DNA of 64,000 nt from SSC3 sp963769585. GTDB taxonomy: Bacteria > Actinomycetota > Actinomycetes > Propionibacteriales > Nocardioidaceae. Made by a program: the position numbers and the translations under genes. Numbering within the stretch: position 1 is the stretch's first letter; each line of letters begins with the position of its first letter. Positions 7,530 to 20,080 of the stretch are shown one piece after another. The stretch is from positions 1,364,001-1,428,000 of the forward strand of contig CAVYMJ010000006.1 in the NCBI GenBank assembly GCA_963769585.1, in the 5' to 3' direction. Under the pieces are notes generated by a model. That model was not told the DNA's origin and searched no databases. It saw only the letters and a program-made list of their open reading frames with translations.

Positions 7530-9283
7530 AGGTACTGCCCGGTGTTGCTGACCGTGTCGATCGAGCGTCCGGGCTCGGTGCCCTGCTTGCCGGTGATCAG
7601 CGTGCGGATGAAGACGATCCGCTCGCCCTTCTTGCCGGAGATACGGGCCCAGTCGTCCGGGTTGGTGGTGTTCGGGAGGTCCTCGTTCTCCTTGAACTCG
7701 TCAACGCACGCTTGGAGCAGGTGGGTGACCCGTAGGCCCTTCTGGTCATTCTCCAGGAGGTCCTTGATCGCCATCTTCTTAGCGCGGTCCACGATGTTCT
7801 GGATCATCGCCCCGGAGTTGAAGTCCTTGAAGTACAGGACCTCCTTGTCCCCGTTGGCGTAGGTGACCTCGAGGAAGCGGTTCTCCTCAGTCTCGGTGTA
7901 CATCCGCTCGACGGTTGCCCTGATCATGCCGCCTACGCAGGCGTCACGGTCGTTCCCGAACTCTGCTAGGTCGTCGGCGTGCAATGGCAGGCTGGGCACC
8001 AGGTACTTGCTGAAGATGTCGCGAGCGGACTCGGCGTCCGGACGCTCGATCTTGATCTTCACGTCCAGGCGACCGGGCCGCAGGATCGCCGGGTCGATCA
8101 TGTCCTCGCGGTTGGAGGCTCCGATCACCAGCACGTTCTCCAGTGCCTCGACACCGTCGATCTCACTGAGCAGCTGCGGGACGATGGTGTTCTCGACGTC
8201 GGACGAGACCCCCGAACCACGAGTGCGGAACAGCGAGTCCATCTCGTCGAAGAACACGATCACGGGGGTGCCTTCGCTGGCCTTCTCCCGCGCTCGCTGG
8301 AAGACGAGCCTGATGTGGCGCTCGGTCTCCCCGACGTACTTGTTGAGGAGCTCGGGGCCCTTGATGTTGAGGAAGTACGACTTGCCTTCCTGACCGGTCT
8401 TGGCCGCGACCTTCTTAGCCAGCGAGTTCGCGACCGCCTTCGCGATCAGGGTCTTGCCGCAGCCCGGCGGGCCGTAGAGCAGGACGCCCTTCGGTGGCTT
8501 GAGTTGGTGCTCGAGGAAGAGCTCGGGGTGAAGGTAGGGCAGTTCGACCGCGTCACGGATCTGCTCGATCTGGCCCTTGAGGCCGCCGATCCGCTCGTAG
8601 TCGATGTCGGGGACCTCTTCGAGGACGAGCTCCTCGACCTCGGACTTGGGGACGCGCTCGTAGACGTAGCCGGACCGCGAGTCCAGCAGCAGCGAGTCGC
8701 CTGCACGCATCGGCTGGCCGAACAAGGGGTCCGCGATCCGGACGACACGCTCTTCGTCGGCGTTCGCAATGACCAGGACCCGCTCGCCGTCGGCAAGGAT
8801 CTCCTTGAGCATCACGACCTCGCCGACCTTCTCGAACTCCATGGCGGCAACGACGTTCAAGGCCTCGTTGAGCATCACCTCCTGGCCCTTCTGGAGGTCG
8901 TCGAGCTCGACCGAAGGACTGACGTTGACGCGAAGCTTGCGTCCCCCGGTGAAGACGTCGATGGAGTCGTCCTCGTTGCGGTTGAGGAATGTGCCGAAGC
9001 CAGCGGGCGGCTGCGCCAGCCGGTCGACCTCCTCTTTGAGCGTGAGGATCTGGTCGCGGGCCTCGCGCAGGGTCTGGGCGAGCCGCTCGTTCTGCGCGGT
9101 GAGCGCAGCAAGGGAGCGCTGGGTGTCGGCGAGCCGGGACTCGAGCATCCGCGAGGAGCCCGGCCCTTCGGCGAGCCTGCGGCGCAGGTCGGTCACCTCG
9201 TCCTCGAGAAACGTGATCTGGCTCTGCAGCTCGTCAGGGGTATACCGCCCTGGCGAACTCGAACCACTCTCAGATGCGGCCAT
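7526..9283 (-). CDS. arc: Proteasome-associated AAA+ ATPase Arc (Mpa)
   Basis: Hexameric ATPase that recognises Pup, unfolds substrates and feeds them to the 20S core. The 585-residue protein has an N-terminal coiled coil (about residues 16-90), an interdomain OB-fold region (about 95-230), and an AAA domain with Walker A GPPGCGKT near residue 271 and Walker B VIVFFDEMD. The last residues are NTGQYL; the terminal GQYL is the motif that inserts in PrcA pockets to open the gate. The start is ATG 9283. It is separated from dop by three plus-strand genes, which is atypical, and it is followed upstream by trmI as in many actinobacteria. Confidence 0.97.
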   Translation of the reverse strand: MAASESGSSSPGRYTPDELQSQITFLEDEVTDLRRRLAEGPGSSRMLESRLADTQRSLAALTAQNERLAQTLREARDQILTLKEEVDRLAQPPAGFGTFLNRNEDDSIDVFTGGRKLRVNVSPSVELDDLQKGQEVMLNEALNVVAAMEFEKVGEVVMLKEILADGERVLVIANADEERVVRIADPLFGQPMRAGDSLLLDSRSGYVYERVPKSEVEELVLEEVPDIDYERIGGLKGQIEQIRDAVELPYLHPELFLEHQLKPPKGVLLYGPPGCGKTLIAKAVANSLAKKVAAKTGQEGKSYFLNIKGPELLNKYVGETERHIRLVFQRAREKASEGTPVIVFFDEMDSLFRTRGSGVSSDVENTIVPQLLSEIDGVEALENVLVIGASNREDMIDPAILRPGRLDVKIKIERPDAESARDIFSKYLVPSLPLHADDLAEFGNDRDACVGGMIRATVERMYTETEENRFLEVTYANGDKEVLYFKDFNSGAMIQNIVDRAKKMAIKDLLENDQKGLRVTHLLQACVDEFKENEDLPNTTNPDDWARISGKKGERIVFIRTLITGKQGTEPGRSIDTVSNTGQYL

Positions 9284-9433
9284 GCCGTCACCTCCACAGC
9301 CCGGGTGCTCTGAATGCCAACCTACCCGCGCGGATGACGATGTGAAGAGGGATTTCAGTAGTGTCGGTCACCAATTGGACACATTCTCGGCAACCGCGTC
9401 CGTCGCTGGGCGTCGTGCCGGGCCAGGCACGGG

Positions 9434-10384
9434 TCAGTCGTCCAGCGTCTCCTCTGCGATCGTGGGGGGGAGACCGGCTGGTCTGGGACCGTGGTAGTCG
9501 ACCCCGTAGGCCCCCGGCGCCGGCCGCCGCTTCTTCAGCGGCGCGGACTCCCCTGGCGCCATCCGACGCGTGGTGACCAGGAAGCCGGTGTGCCCGATCA
9601 TCTTGTGGCCGGGACGCACTGCGAGCCCCTCGACGTGCCAGTCACGGACCAGGGTCTCCCACGGTTGCGGCTCGGTGAACCCTCCGTGGGCGCGCAGCGT
9701 CTCCACAGTCCGGGCCAGCTGCGTGGTGGTGGCGACGTACGCACAGACGATGCCACCCGGAGCGAGCGCCTCAGCGACCGCGTCGACGCAGTCCCAGGGG
9801 GCGAGCATGTCCAGGATCACCCGTTCGACGTCACGTTCCTCCAGCGCGGTCGCCAGGTCTCCGACCGTCAACCTCCAGGCCGGGTGGTGTCCCCCGAAGA
9901 ACTGCGTCACGTTCCTCTCGGCGACCTCGGCGAACTCCGGGCGCCGCTCGTACGACGAGACGACGCCGTGCGGGCCGACGGCACGCAGGAGCGAGCACGT
10001 GAGCGCGCCGGATCCGACGCCTGCCTCGACCACGTGCGCCCCGGGGAAGATGTCGGCCATGGCCACGATCTGAGCGGCGTCCTTGGGGTAGACCACAGCC
10101 GCCCCGCGTGGCATGGAGACGACGAACTCGCTCAGCAACGGACGGAACACGAGGTACTCGCCGCCTGCGGAGGAGGTGATCGTGAACCCCTCCGGCCGGC
10201 CGATCAGGTCGTCGTGGTCGAGGTGGCCCCGGTTGCTGAAGAACCGCTTGCCGGCTTCGAGGCAGATGTTGTGGCGCCGACCCTTGGAGTCGGTCAGGCG
10301 GACCCATTCTCCGACGCGGAGCGGGCCACGGTGCACTCCCGACCAGCTTTCGGGCGCGGTTTCGGGCGTGGGCTCGTGGGGCAT
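9434..10384 (-). CDS. trmI: tRNA (adenine-N1)-methyltransferase TrmI
   Basis: Class I SAM-dependent methyltransferase expected to make m1A58 in the tRNA T-loop. The 316-residue protein has the SAM-binding motif VVEAGVGSGALT near residue 118, and a later VILDMLAPWDCVDAV (the DMxxPW-like motif of the TrmI family). An N-terminal beta-barrel contains FFSNRGHLDHDDLIG. The C-terminal segment GHKMIGHTGFLVTTRRM is characteristic. It lies beside arc, a common actinobacterial arrangement, and 20 bases before the site-2 protease gene. Confidence 0.93.
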   Translation of the reverse strand: MPHEPTPETAPESWSGVHRGPLRVGEWVRLTDSKGRRHNICLEAGKRFFSNRGHLDHDDLIGRPEGFTITSSAGGEYLVFRPLLSEFVVSMPRGAAVVYPKDAAQIVAMADIFPGAHVVEAGVGSGALTCSLLRAVGPHGVVSSYERRPEFAEVAERNVTQFFGGHHPAWRLTVGDLATALEERDVERVILDMLAPWDCVDAVAEALAPGGIVCAYVATTTQLARTVETLRAHGGFTEPQPWETLVRDWHVEGLAVRPGHKMIGHTGFLVTTRRMAPGESAPLKKRRPAPGAYGVDYHGPRPAGLPPTIAEETLDD

Positions 10385-10404
10385 GCGCGAAGTTTAGGCC
10401 CTTG

Positions 10405-11541
10405 CTAACGCGGCACGGAGAAGGCCCGGTCGACGTCCACCGTCGAGAGCACCCCGAAGATGCTGCCGTCGGCCTCGACCAGGAGGTACTCCGTGGCGGG
10501 GGTGCGCTGCATGGCGGTAACCAGCCGTTCCCCGCTCAGGTCGGCCGGGACCATCAGCCCCGGTACCAGGGTCCGGGTCACCGTGCTGACCGGCGTCCAG
10601 GGGCGGCGCTCCTCGGGCACCACCTGGACTGCGGCCTCGGCGACGATCCCCTGAGGGTTCCCGGCCGGGTCCAGCGCGACGATGCTCCCAGCACCCTCCT
10701 CCTGAGCCCGGCGGATCGCCTCGGAGAGGGGCAGGTCACCGGGGACGGTCAGCGTGCGACGGGCCAAGCTGCGCGCCTGCAGATCGGGGAGGTTGTTCCG
10801 GAACGTGGCGTAGCGGATCGAGGCGGAGGCCGCGCTCCACAGGAAGAAGGCAAGGATCGGAAGGAAGATCAGGTCGGCCGTCCTGACGTTCAGTCCCACC
10901 AGGGGCATCCACAGAGGCGCCAGTCCCACGACCAGGGCGATGAACCGCCCGGACCAGCCGGCCACGATCGTGGCTCGGTGCCTGTTGCCCGAGGCTGCCC
11001 AGACCGCGGCTCGAAGCACCCGGCCTCCGTCGAACGGGAGCCCGGGTACGAGGTTCAGCACCCCGACCACCAGGTTGGTGACTGCGACGCCGCCGACGGC
11101 CAGCTTGAGCAGACCGTCCGGGACGACGAGCAGCAGCGGGAGCAGCACTCCCCCCACCGCGATGGAGGTAACCGGGCCGACGAAGGCGATCCAGAACTCC
11201 TGGCTGGGCTTCGCCGCCTCACCCTCGATCTCGGTCGCGCCGCCGAAGAAGGAGAGCGTGATCGAGTGGACAGGGATCCCGTACCGCTTGGCTGCCACGG
11301 CATGGGACATCTCGTGGAGCAGCACGGAGAGATAGAACAGGATCACGAAGGCGAGCCCTGCGACGTACTTCAGGCCGCCGAGCCCGGGCTTGGCGTTCTC
11401 AACCGCAGGGGCGAGGGCGACCGTGAACAGGGCCGCCACCAGGACCCAGGTCGTGCTGACGTATACGTCGACCCCGACGAGGGTCCCCACGCGTACCGCA
11501 CCTGGCTTGCGTGCGGGCCGGCGCTCCTCGATGTCGTCCAC
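10405..11541 (-). CDS. Site-2 protease family zinc metalloprotease (M50) with CBS domains
   Basis: A polytopic membrane metalloprotease of about 378 residues. The zinc motif HEMSH sits in the second hydrophobic segment (near residue 76), following the expected GVDVYVSTTWVLVAALF helix. A second motif, NLVPGLPFDGGRVLRA, supplies the metal-binding Asp (NLxPxxPxDGG). After about residue 250 come two CBS-type modules, ending DVDRAFSVPR, which may sense a nucleotide. I chose GTG 11541; an adjoining TTG at 11544 is equally spaced from an AGGA. Its substrate is not known. It diverges from the nuclease gene at 11664. Confidence 0.9.
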   Translation of the reverse strand: MDDIEERRPARKPGAVRVGTLVGVDVYVSTTWVLVAALFTVALAPAVENAKPGLGGLKYVAGLAFVILFYLSVLLHEMSHAVAAKRYGIPVHSITLSFFGGATEIEGEAAKPSQEFWIAFVGPVTSIAVGGVLLPLLLVVPDGLLKLAVGGVAVTNLVVGVLNLVPGLPFDGGRVLRAAVWAASGNRHRATIVAGWSGRFIALVVGLAPLWMPLVGLNVRTADLIFLPILAFFLWSAASASIRYATFRNNLPDLQARSLARRTLTVPGDLPLSEAIRRAQEEGAGSIVALDPAGNPQGIVAEAAVQVVPEERRPWTPVSTVTRTLVPGLMVPADLSGERLVTAMQRTPATEYLLVEADGSIFGVLSTVDVDRAFSVPR

Positions 11542-11663
11542 CAACCCAAACTATCCTGCGGTCCGCTGCCGGATCCGTCCGGCCAGCCCGAACCAGCCCG
11601 CCCGCGAGACCCGGCGCTCGTGTCCCGCCGACACTGTCGGTGCCCTCGCCTAGTGTCACTCAC

Positions 11664-12548
11664 ATGAGGAACGAGGCCGCCGAGCTCGAGCGCACCGTCG
11701 TCGACGGGGTCGACGTGGTCGGGTCCCTGTCCCCCAGCCGGGCCAGCGACTTCATCGCGTGCCCGCTGCTCTACCGTTTCCGCACCATCGACAAGCTGCC
11801 TGAGCCGTTCTCACCCGACGCGGTGCGAGGAACGGTGGTGCACAAGGTGCTCGAGGACCTCTTCGACCTTCCCGCGCAGGACCGTACGCCGCAGCAGGCG
11901 GCGAGTCTGCTCGTGCCGTCTTGGCAGGCGCTGCTCGAGGCGGAGCCAACCGTCGCAGAGATGTTCGGTGGCGACGAGGGGCCCGAGATCACCGCCTGGC
12001 TGGAGTCCTGCGGAGCCGCGCTTGAGCGCTACTTCACCCTGGAGGACCCACGCACGTTGGAGCCAGCTGAGCGCGAGCTCTACGTGGAGACGGTGCTGGA
12101 CTCCAAGCTCCTGTTGCGAGGTTTCGTCGACCGCCTGGACGTGGCGCCCGGCGGCGAGATAAGAGTCGTGGACTACAAGACGGGCCGTGCCCCCGGTGAG
12201 GCGTTCGAGGCCAAGGCGTTGTTCCAGATGAAGTTCTATGCCCTGGTCATCTGGAGAACTCGCGGGGTCGTGCCCAAGCTGCTGCAGCTGATCTACCTCG
12301 GCAGCAGTGAGGTCCTGCGCTACGAGCCGGACGAGGCCGACCTGCTCGCCACCGAGCGGAAGGTGCAGGCGCTTTGGCAGGCGATCCGGCTGGCGAAGGA
12401 GACCGGTGACTGGCGGCCGAACCCGGGGGCGATCTGCGGCTGGTGCGCCCACCGGGCGATCTGTCCGGCGTTCGGCGGCACCCCGCCCCCGCTTCCCACC
12501 GGCGAGGTGCTCGACCGGTTCGAGGACCCGGAAGAGCCGTTGATCTGA
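11664..12548 (+). CDS. RecB-like PD-(D/E)XK nuclease with predicted Fe-S cluster
   Basis: A 294-residue stand-alone exonuclease domain of the RecB/AddB/Cas4 superfamily. The nuclease core reads RGTVVHKVLEDLF (with the active-site His), RGFVDRLD (metal Asp) and IRVVDYKTGR (the D-x-K pair). Four cysteines, C33 in IACPLLYRF and C258, C261, C267 in ICGWCAHRAICP, have the spacing that holds a 4Fe-4S cluster in this superfamily. ATG 11664 is the first sensible start after the divergent protease. There is no helicase or Cas gene nearby, so this is likely the widespread actinobacterial RecB-family protein of unknown DNA-repair role. Confidence 0.9.
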   Translation: MRNEAAELERTVVDGVDVVGSLSPSRASDFIACPLLYRFRTIDKLPEPFSPDAVRGTVVHKVLEDLFDLPAQDRTPQQAASLLVPSWQALLEAEPTVAEMFGGDEGPEITAWLESCGAALERYFTLEDPRTLEPAERELYVETVLDSKLLLRGFVDRLDVAPGGEIRVVDYKTGRAPGEAFEAKALFQMKFYALVIWRTRGVVPKLLQLIYLGSSEVLRYEPDEADLLATERKVQALWQAIRLAKETGDWRPNPGAICGWCAHRAICPAFGGTPPPLPTGEVLDRFEDPEEPLI

Positions 12549-12563
12549 GCTGGGTGAAGGCTG

Positions 12564-13216
12564 CTAGGCGCTCTTCACGAGGGCCCTGAGACCATCCCAG
12601 GTGGACGGCAGCCGCTCGGCGAAGACCCTGCGCTCACCCTCCAGGACCGGTACGTGGTTGGGGACGACGAGCACGGTGCAGCCCGCGCTCACCGCTGACC
12701 GGGCACCGGTGTTCGAGTCCTCGATGGCGAGCGCCTCGGCGGGGTTGACCCCCAGCAGGGCGGCGGCCTTCAGGTACGGCTCGGGATGGGGCTTACCCTG
12801 CTGTACGGCATCTCCGGTGACCACCACCTGGAACGCTCCGGCCGGCAGAGCGTCGAGCACCGGCTGGACGAACCGCCGATAGGACATGGTCACCAGGGCA
12901 CACGGCACGCCGGCTTTCTGGAGGTCGGACAGCAGGTCGACTGCGCCAGGCCGCCACGGCACCGCGCGCGAGATGTGCTCGGTCACGCCGTCGAGCAGAA
13001 TCTGGACGATCTCGGCCGGCTCCAGGTCGACCCCGCCGACCTCGCGGAGGTAGCGACCCGAGTCGAGCAGGTCGTTGCCGACCAGGCTCATCGCATCCGC
13101 GTGGGTCCAGACACCGCCGTGCGCCGCGACGAGCTCGGACTCGACCTCGATCCAGTAGGGCTCCGTGTCGACCAGGGTGCCGTCCATGTCCCACAGGACG
13201 GCGACCGGGACCGGCA

Positions 13217-13217
<1 letters not shown>
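12564..13217 (-). CDS. HAD-superfamily phosphatase (beta-phosphoglucomutase-like)
   Basis: A 217-residue HAD hydrolase. Motif I is WDMDGTLVDTEPYW (nucleophile and general acid Asp near residues 10-12), motif II is LVTMSYRR, motif III GKPHPEPYLKAA and motif IV IEDSNTGARSA. A helical cap lies between motifs I and II, so it belongs to the C1-cap, phosphoglucomutase/DOG phosphatase-like group; the substrate cannot be told. ATG 13217 overlaps the metH stop by one base (TGATG), so it is translated with metH. Confidence 0.88.
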
Positions 13218-17005
<3,788 letters not shown>

Positions 17006-17046
17006 GAGGGTCCTTCGGGTGGGGTGAATGGTTCTCCAAGCGTATG

Positions 17047-17067
17047 CGGGGCTTGCGCGAAGCCCCG
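17047..17067. promoter_or_regulatory. Hairpin in the metH leader
   Basis: Arms CGGGGCTT and AAGCCCCG with a five-base loop lie 42-62 bases upstream of the metH GTG, in the 156-base gap shared with the divergent PAC2 gene. There is no T-run, so it is not a standard terminator. I could not match the leader to a cobalamin, SAM or SAH riboswitch. Confidence 0.35.
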
Positions 17068-17161
17068 AGCAATAATCGCATCCTGGCACCGGGCCCATCA
17101 GCGCGCCTGGCGCCCCGGCGGTTCTCCCTTGCTCCGACCCGGCGACGCATAGGCTGGCAAC

Positions 17162-18013
17162 GTGATCGAGATCGAGGAAGTCCCCCCGCTCCGGGCCCCG
17201 GTACTTATCGCGGCGTTCGAGGGCTGGAACGACGCCGCGGACGCGGCCTCGGGAGTGGTGGACCACCTGATGAAGGCCTGGGACGCCAAGGTGGTCGCAG
17301 CGATCGACCCCGAGGACTTCTACGACTTCCAGATGAACCGTCCGATCGTGGGCAACGACGAGGAAGGCATGCGTCGGATCACCTGGCCGTCCAGCCAGCT
17401 CGCCGTGGCCTCCCCGCGGGGTGCCCTGCGTGACGTGATCCTGCTGCGCGGGATAGAGCCGAACATGAGGTGGCGGCAGTTCTGCGCCGAGCTGCTGGCC
17501 GGGGCGGACGAGTTGGGTGCCGAGCTGGTGGTGACCCTGGGTGCCCTGCTGGCCGACACTCCTCACACCCGTCCGATCCCTGTCACGGGTACGACGACCG
17601 AGCCCGACCTGGCCGAGCGGCTCAAGCTGGAGCAGTCCAACTACGAGGGCCCCACCGGGATCGTCGGCGTCTTCCAGGACGCCTGCATCAAGGCGGACCT
17701 CCCCGCGGTGTCGTTCTGGGCCGCCGTGCCGCATTACGTGGCGCAGCCACCGTGCCCGAAGGCGACGCTGGCGCTGTTGGGGCTGCTGGAGGACCTGCTG
17801 CAGATCAGCATTCCGCTCGGTGACCTGCCGGAGGAGTCCCGAGCCTGGGAGCGCGGGGTCGACGAGCTCGCCGGCGAGGACGAGGAGATCGGCGACTACG
17901 TCCGAGCTCTGGAGGAGACCCGCGACACTGCCGAGCTTCCCGAAGCCAGCGGTGAGGCCATCGCCAGGGAGTTCGAGCGGTACCTCAAGCGACGCGAGGA
18001 CGACCCGGACTAG
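17162..18013 (+). CDS. PAC2-family protein (proteasome assembly chaperone fold)
   Basis: A 283-residue PAC2-family protein. The conserved N-terminal pattern APVLIAAFEGWNDAADAASGVVDHL and the later VTLGALLADTPHTRPIPVTG with GPTGIVGVFQDAC identify the family. The eukaryotic relatives are proteasome assembly chaperones. Actinobacterial members are widespread, and their role in proteasome assembly is not established. The C-terminus is acidic and helical. GTG 17162 is the start, diverging from metH. The stop is followed five bases later by the convergent mshC stop. The metH-PAC2-mshC arrangement is one I recall in other actinobacteria. Confidence 0.88.
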   Translation: MIEIEEVPPLRAPVLIAAFEGWNDAADAASGVVDHLMKAWDAKVVAAIDPEDFYDFQMNRPIVGNDEEGMRRITWPSSQLAVASPRGALRDVILLRGIEPNMRWRQFCAELLAGADELGAELVVTLGALLADTPHTRPIPVTGTTTEPDLAERLKLEQSNYEGPTGIVGVFQDACIKADLPAVSFWAAVPHYVAQPPCPKATLALLGLLEDLLQISIPLGDLPEESRAWERGVDELAGEDEEIGDYVRALEETRDTAELPEASGEAIAREFERYLKRREDDPD

Positions 18014-18018
18014 CAGGG

Positions 18019-19245
18019 CTAGAGCAGGATGCCGAGCCGGGCATCAAGAACCGCCCTGATCTGGTCGGAGCCGGTGCCGTCACCGTCATGCCAGCCAGCC
18101 GCCCAGGCGTCGATCGCGGACAAGGCTGCTGGAGCGTTGAGGTCGTTGGCCAGCGCGTTCCGGACCGCTACGCGGAGCCGGTCGGCCTGGTTCTCCGAGG
18201 CGCCGGGGAGAGCCTCCCGCCACATCGCGAGCCGGGACTCGGCGCGGTCCATCTCGTCGGGGAGCCACTCCCAGTCGGTGCGGTAGTGGTGGGCCAGCAG
18301 GGCGATACGGATCGCCATCGGGCTGTGTCCTGCTTCGCGCAGATGGGAGACGAAGACCAGGTTGCCCTTGGACTTGGACATCTTCTCGCCGTCCAAGGCA
18401 ACCATGCCGGTGTGCACATAGCTCTTGGCGAACGTCAGGCTCGAGAAGCCTGCCTGCGCCTCGGAGGCACTCATCTCGTGATGCGGGAACTCCAGGTCCC
18501 GCCCACCGCCCTGGACGTCGAAGTGCTCGCCGAGCTCGAGCAGCGCGATCGCCGCGCACTCCACGTGCCAGCCCGGGCGCCCGGGCCCGAACGGGGACTT
18601 CCAGGCCGGCTCGCCCGGACGGGCGGCCATCCAGAGCAGGCAGTCGAGTGGGTGCTTCTTGCCGGGCCGGTTGGGATCACCACCCCTGGATGCGAAGACC
18701 GCGAGCATGGCCTCCTCGGAGTACTGGGAGACGGTTCCGAAGCGGCCGTCGGCATGCACCGAGAAGTAGAGGTCTCCCTCAACCTCGTACACGACGCCCT
18801 TGGTCTGTAGCTGCTGGATCAGCTCGATCACGGCGGGGATCGACTCGACGGCTCCGACGTAGGCCGACGGAGGCAGGACCCGCAGGGCTTCCATGTCCTC
18901 GCGGAACAGCTGGATCTCTCGGTCCGCCAAGTCTCGCCAGTCGACGTTGTTGGCGGTGGCACGCTCGAGGAGCGGGTCGTCGACGTCGGTCACGTTCTGC
19001 ACGTAGCGCACCTCGTGGCCGGCGTCGAGCCAGGCCCGGTTCATCAGGTCGAAGGCTACGTAGGTTGCGGCATGGCCGACGTGGGTCGCGTCGTACGGTG
19101 TGATTCCGCAGACGTACATCCGTGCGGTGCCGTGCTCCGGCCTGGTCAGCTCGACCCGACCCGACCGCGTGTTGTGGACACTGAGGTCAGGAGCAGTGCC
19201 GAGGCCATCCAGGCTCGGCACTACCACGCTCTCCCATGCACGCAT
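18019..19245 (-). CDS. mshC: Mycothiol biosynthesis cysteine ligase MshC
   Basis: Joins L-cysteine to GlcN-inositol with ATP in mycothiol synthesis. The 408-residue protein is a class I cysteinyl-tRNA synthetase homologue. It has the zinc/nucleotide region MYVCGITPYDATHVGHA (HIGH-like motif), a zinc-binding cysteine segment in WHVECAAIALLELG, and KMSKS in DGEKMSKSKGNLVF. The absence of the anticodon-binding C-terminal domain and the MRAWESVVVPSLDG N-terminus separate MshC from CysS. The start is ATG 19245. It follows the SCO1664-like gene by 58 bases containing a strong hairpin. Confidence 0.95.
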   Translation of the reverse strand: MRAWESVVVPSLDGLGTAPDLSVHNTRSGRVELTRPEHGTARMYVCGITPYDATHVGHAATYVAFDLMNRAWLDAGHEVRYVQNVTDVDDPLLERATANNVDWRDLADREIQLFREDMEALRVLPPSAYVGAVESIPAVIELIQQLQTKGVVYEVEGDLYFSVHADGRFGTVSQYSEEAMLAVFASRGGDPNRPGKKHPLDCLLWMAARPGEPAWKSPFGPGRPGWHVECAAIALLELGEHFDVQGGGRDLEFPHHEMSASEAQAGFSSLTFAKSYVHTGMVALDGEKMSKSKGNLVFVSHLREAGHSPMAIRIALLAHHYRTDWEWLPDEMDRAESRLAMWREALPGASENQADRLRVAVRNALANDLNAPAALSAIDAWAAGWHDGDGTGSDQIRAVLDARLGILL

Positions 19246-19272
19246 GGGCGCAGCCTAACGGGAGACCAGACG

Positions 19273-19296
19273 GTTTCGGACGGCAACGTCCGAAAC
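19273..19296. promoter_or_regulatory. Perfect 10-bp inverted repeat between SCO1664-like gene and mshC
   Basis: Arms GTTTCGGACG and CGTCCGAAAC flank the four bases GCAA. In the minus-strand transcript it sits 28-51 bases before the mshC start. It has no T-run, so it may be an operator, an attenuating hairpin or a weak terminator separating mshC from the three upstream genes. Confidence 0.5.
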
Positions 19297-19303
19297 GATG
19301 CGG

Positions 19304-20080
19304 TCAGAATGCTGGCCAGGGAATGGCGGGCCAGCCACCCGAGGGCACGGGCATTCGCTCCGTCGCGAGCAGGCGCTCACAGCGGCTGTCGAAGGCCTTG
19401 ATCTCCGCAGAGCTGAGAAGGTCCTCCAGCCGGGCCCGCAGCGGGGCATGCAGCCGGAGACGTCCGATGGCCGCACAGTGGTCGGCCAGCAGGGTCTCGT
19501 CGGCCCAGCCCCACAGGACCGTGCGCAGCTTGTCGTCCTGGTTGAAGCAGACGCCGTGGTCGACTCCGTACCGGTGGCCGTCGGCCATCCCGAGGACGTG
19601 TCCGCCCTTGCGATCGGCGTTGTTGACCACCACGTCGAAGACGGCCATGCGTAGCAGCGCCACCGTGTCTTCGTGCACCAGCGAGACGGGCCGGTCGTCT
19701 GCGTCATGGGCGTCGAGCACTCGCCGGTACCCCGGAGCCACCTTGCCGCGAGGAACGATGTCGACGGGCCGGGCCGCGTGATCCGGCTCGCACCAGAGCT
19801 GAACCATCCCCGGCCCGACCGGGCCTTCGCGCATCACCGTGGGCGGGACTACGTCCCACCCCAGCGCAACGCTCACCTCGTAGGCAGCGAGTTCACGGTT
19901 GGCCAGCGTCCCGTCGGGAAAGTCCCACAGAGGTCGCTCCCCTGCCACCGGCTTGTAGACGCAGCGTACGACCCGTCCGTCGAGGCTGACCTCGCCGAAG
20001 AAGGTGGCGTTGGAGGCGGGCAGGACCCGGCCCTTGAGCTCCAGGCCGCCTTCGATCAGGAGGCTGAGGTCGGCAGTCAG
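19304..20080 (-). CDS. SCO1664-family conserved actinobacterial protein (PI3/4-kinase-like fold)
   Basis: About 258 residues. The segments ASNATFFGEVSLDGRVVRCVYKP, DFPDGTLANRELAAYEVS, FDVVVNNADRKGGHVL and YGVDHGVCFNQDDKLRTVLW match the SCO1664 family. The NADRKGGH and VDHGVCF motifs resemble the catalytic loop and metal-binding DxG-like motif of phosphatidylinositol-kinase-like folds. The biochemical role is unknown. No ATG, GTG or TTG is usable at the conserved N-terminus. A CTG at 20080 overlaps the upstream TGA as CTGA and is my best start. The gene lies in a unit with DUF3090, a phosphomutase-like gene and mshC. Confidence 0.82.
   Translation of the reverse strand: MTADLSLLIEGGLELKGRVLPASNATFFGEVSLDGRVVRCVYKPVAGERPLWDFPDGTLANRELAAYEVSVALGWDVVPPTVMREGPVGPGMVQLWCEPDHAARPVDIVPRGKVAPGYRRVLDAHDADDRPVSLVHEDTVALLRMAVFDVVVNNADRKGGHVLGMADGHRYGVDHGVCFNQDDKLRTVLWGWADETLLADHCAAIGRLRLHAPLRARLEDLLSSAEIKAFDSRCERLLATERMPVPSGGWPAIPWPAF

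Noticed and set aside
10402..11667. A 421-codon plus-strand frame over the M50 protease
   Set aside because: It is antisense to a gene with clear catalytic motifs, and its composition is typical of reverse-strand GC-rich shadows.
11664..12548. Cas4 of a CRISPR system
   Set aside because: The fold and cysteines fit Cas4 broadly, but no cas1, cas2 or repeat array is in the window; the generic RecB-family call is safer.
17006..17161. Cobalamin, SAM or SAH riboswitch ahead of metH
   Set aside because: The 156-base gap is short and shows only one simple hairpin. I could not find the conserved core of any of these riboswitches.
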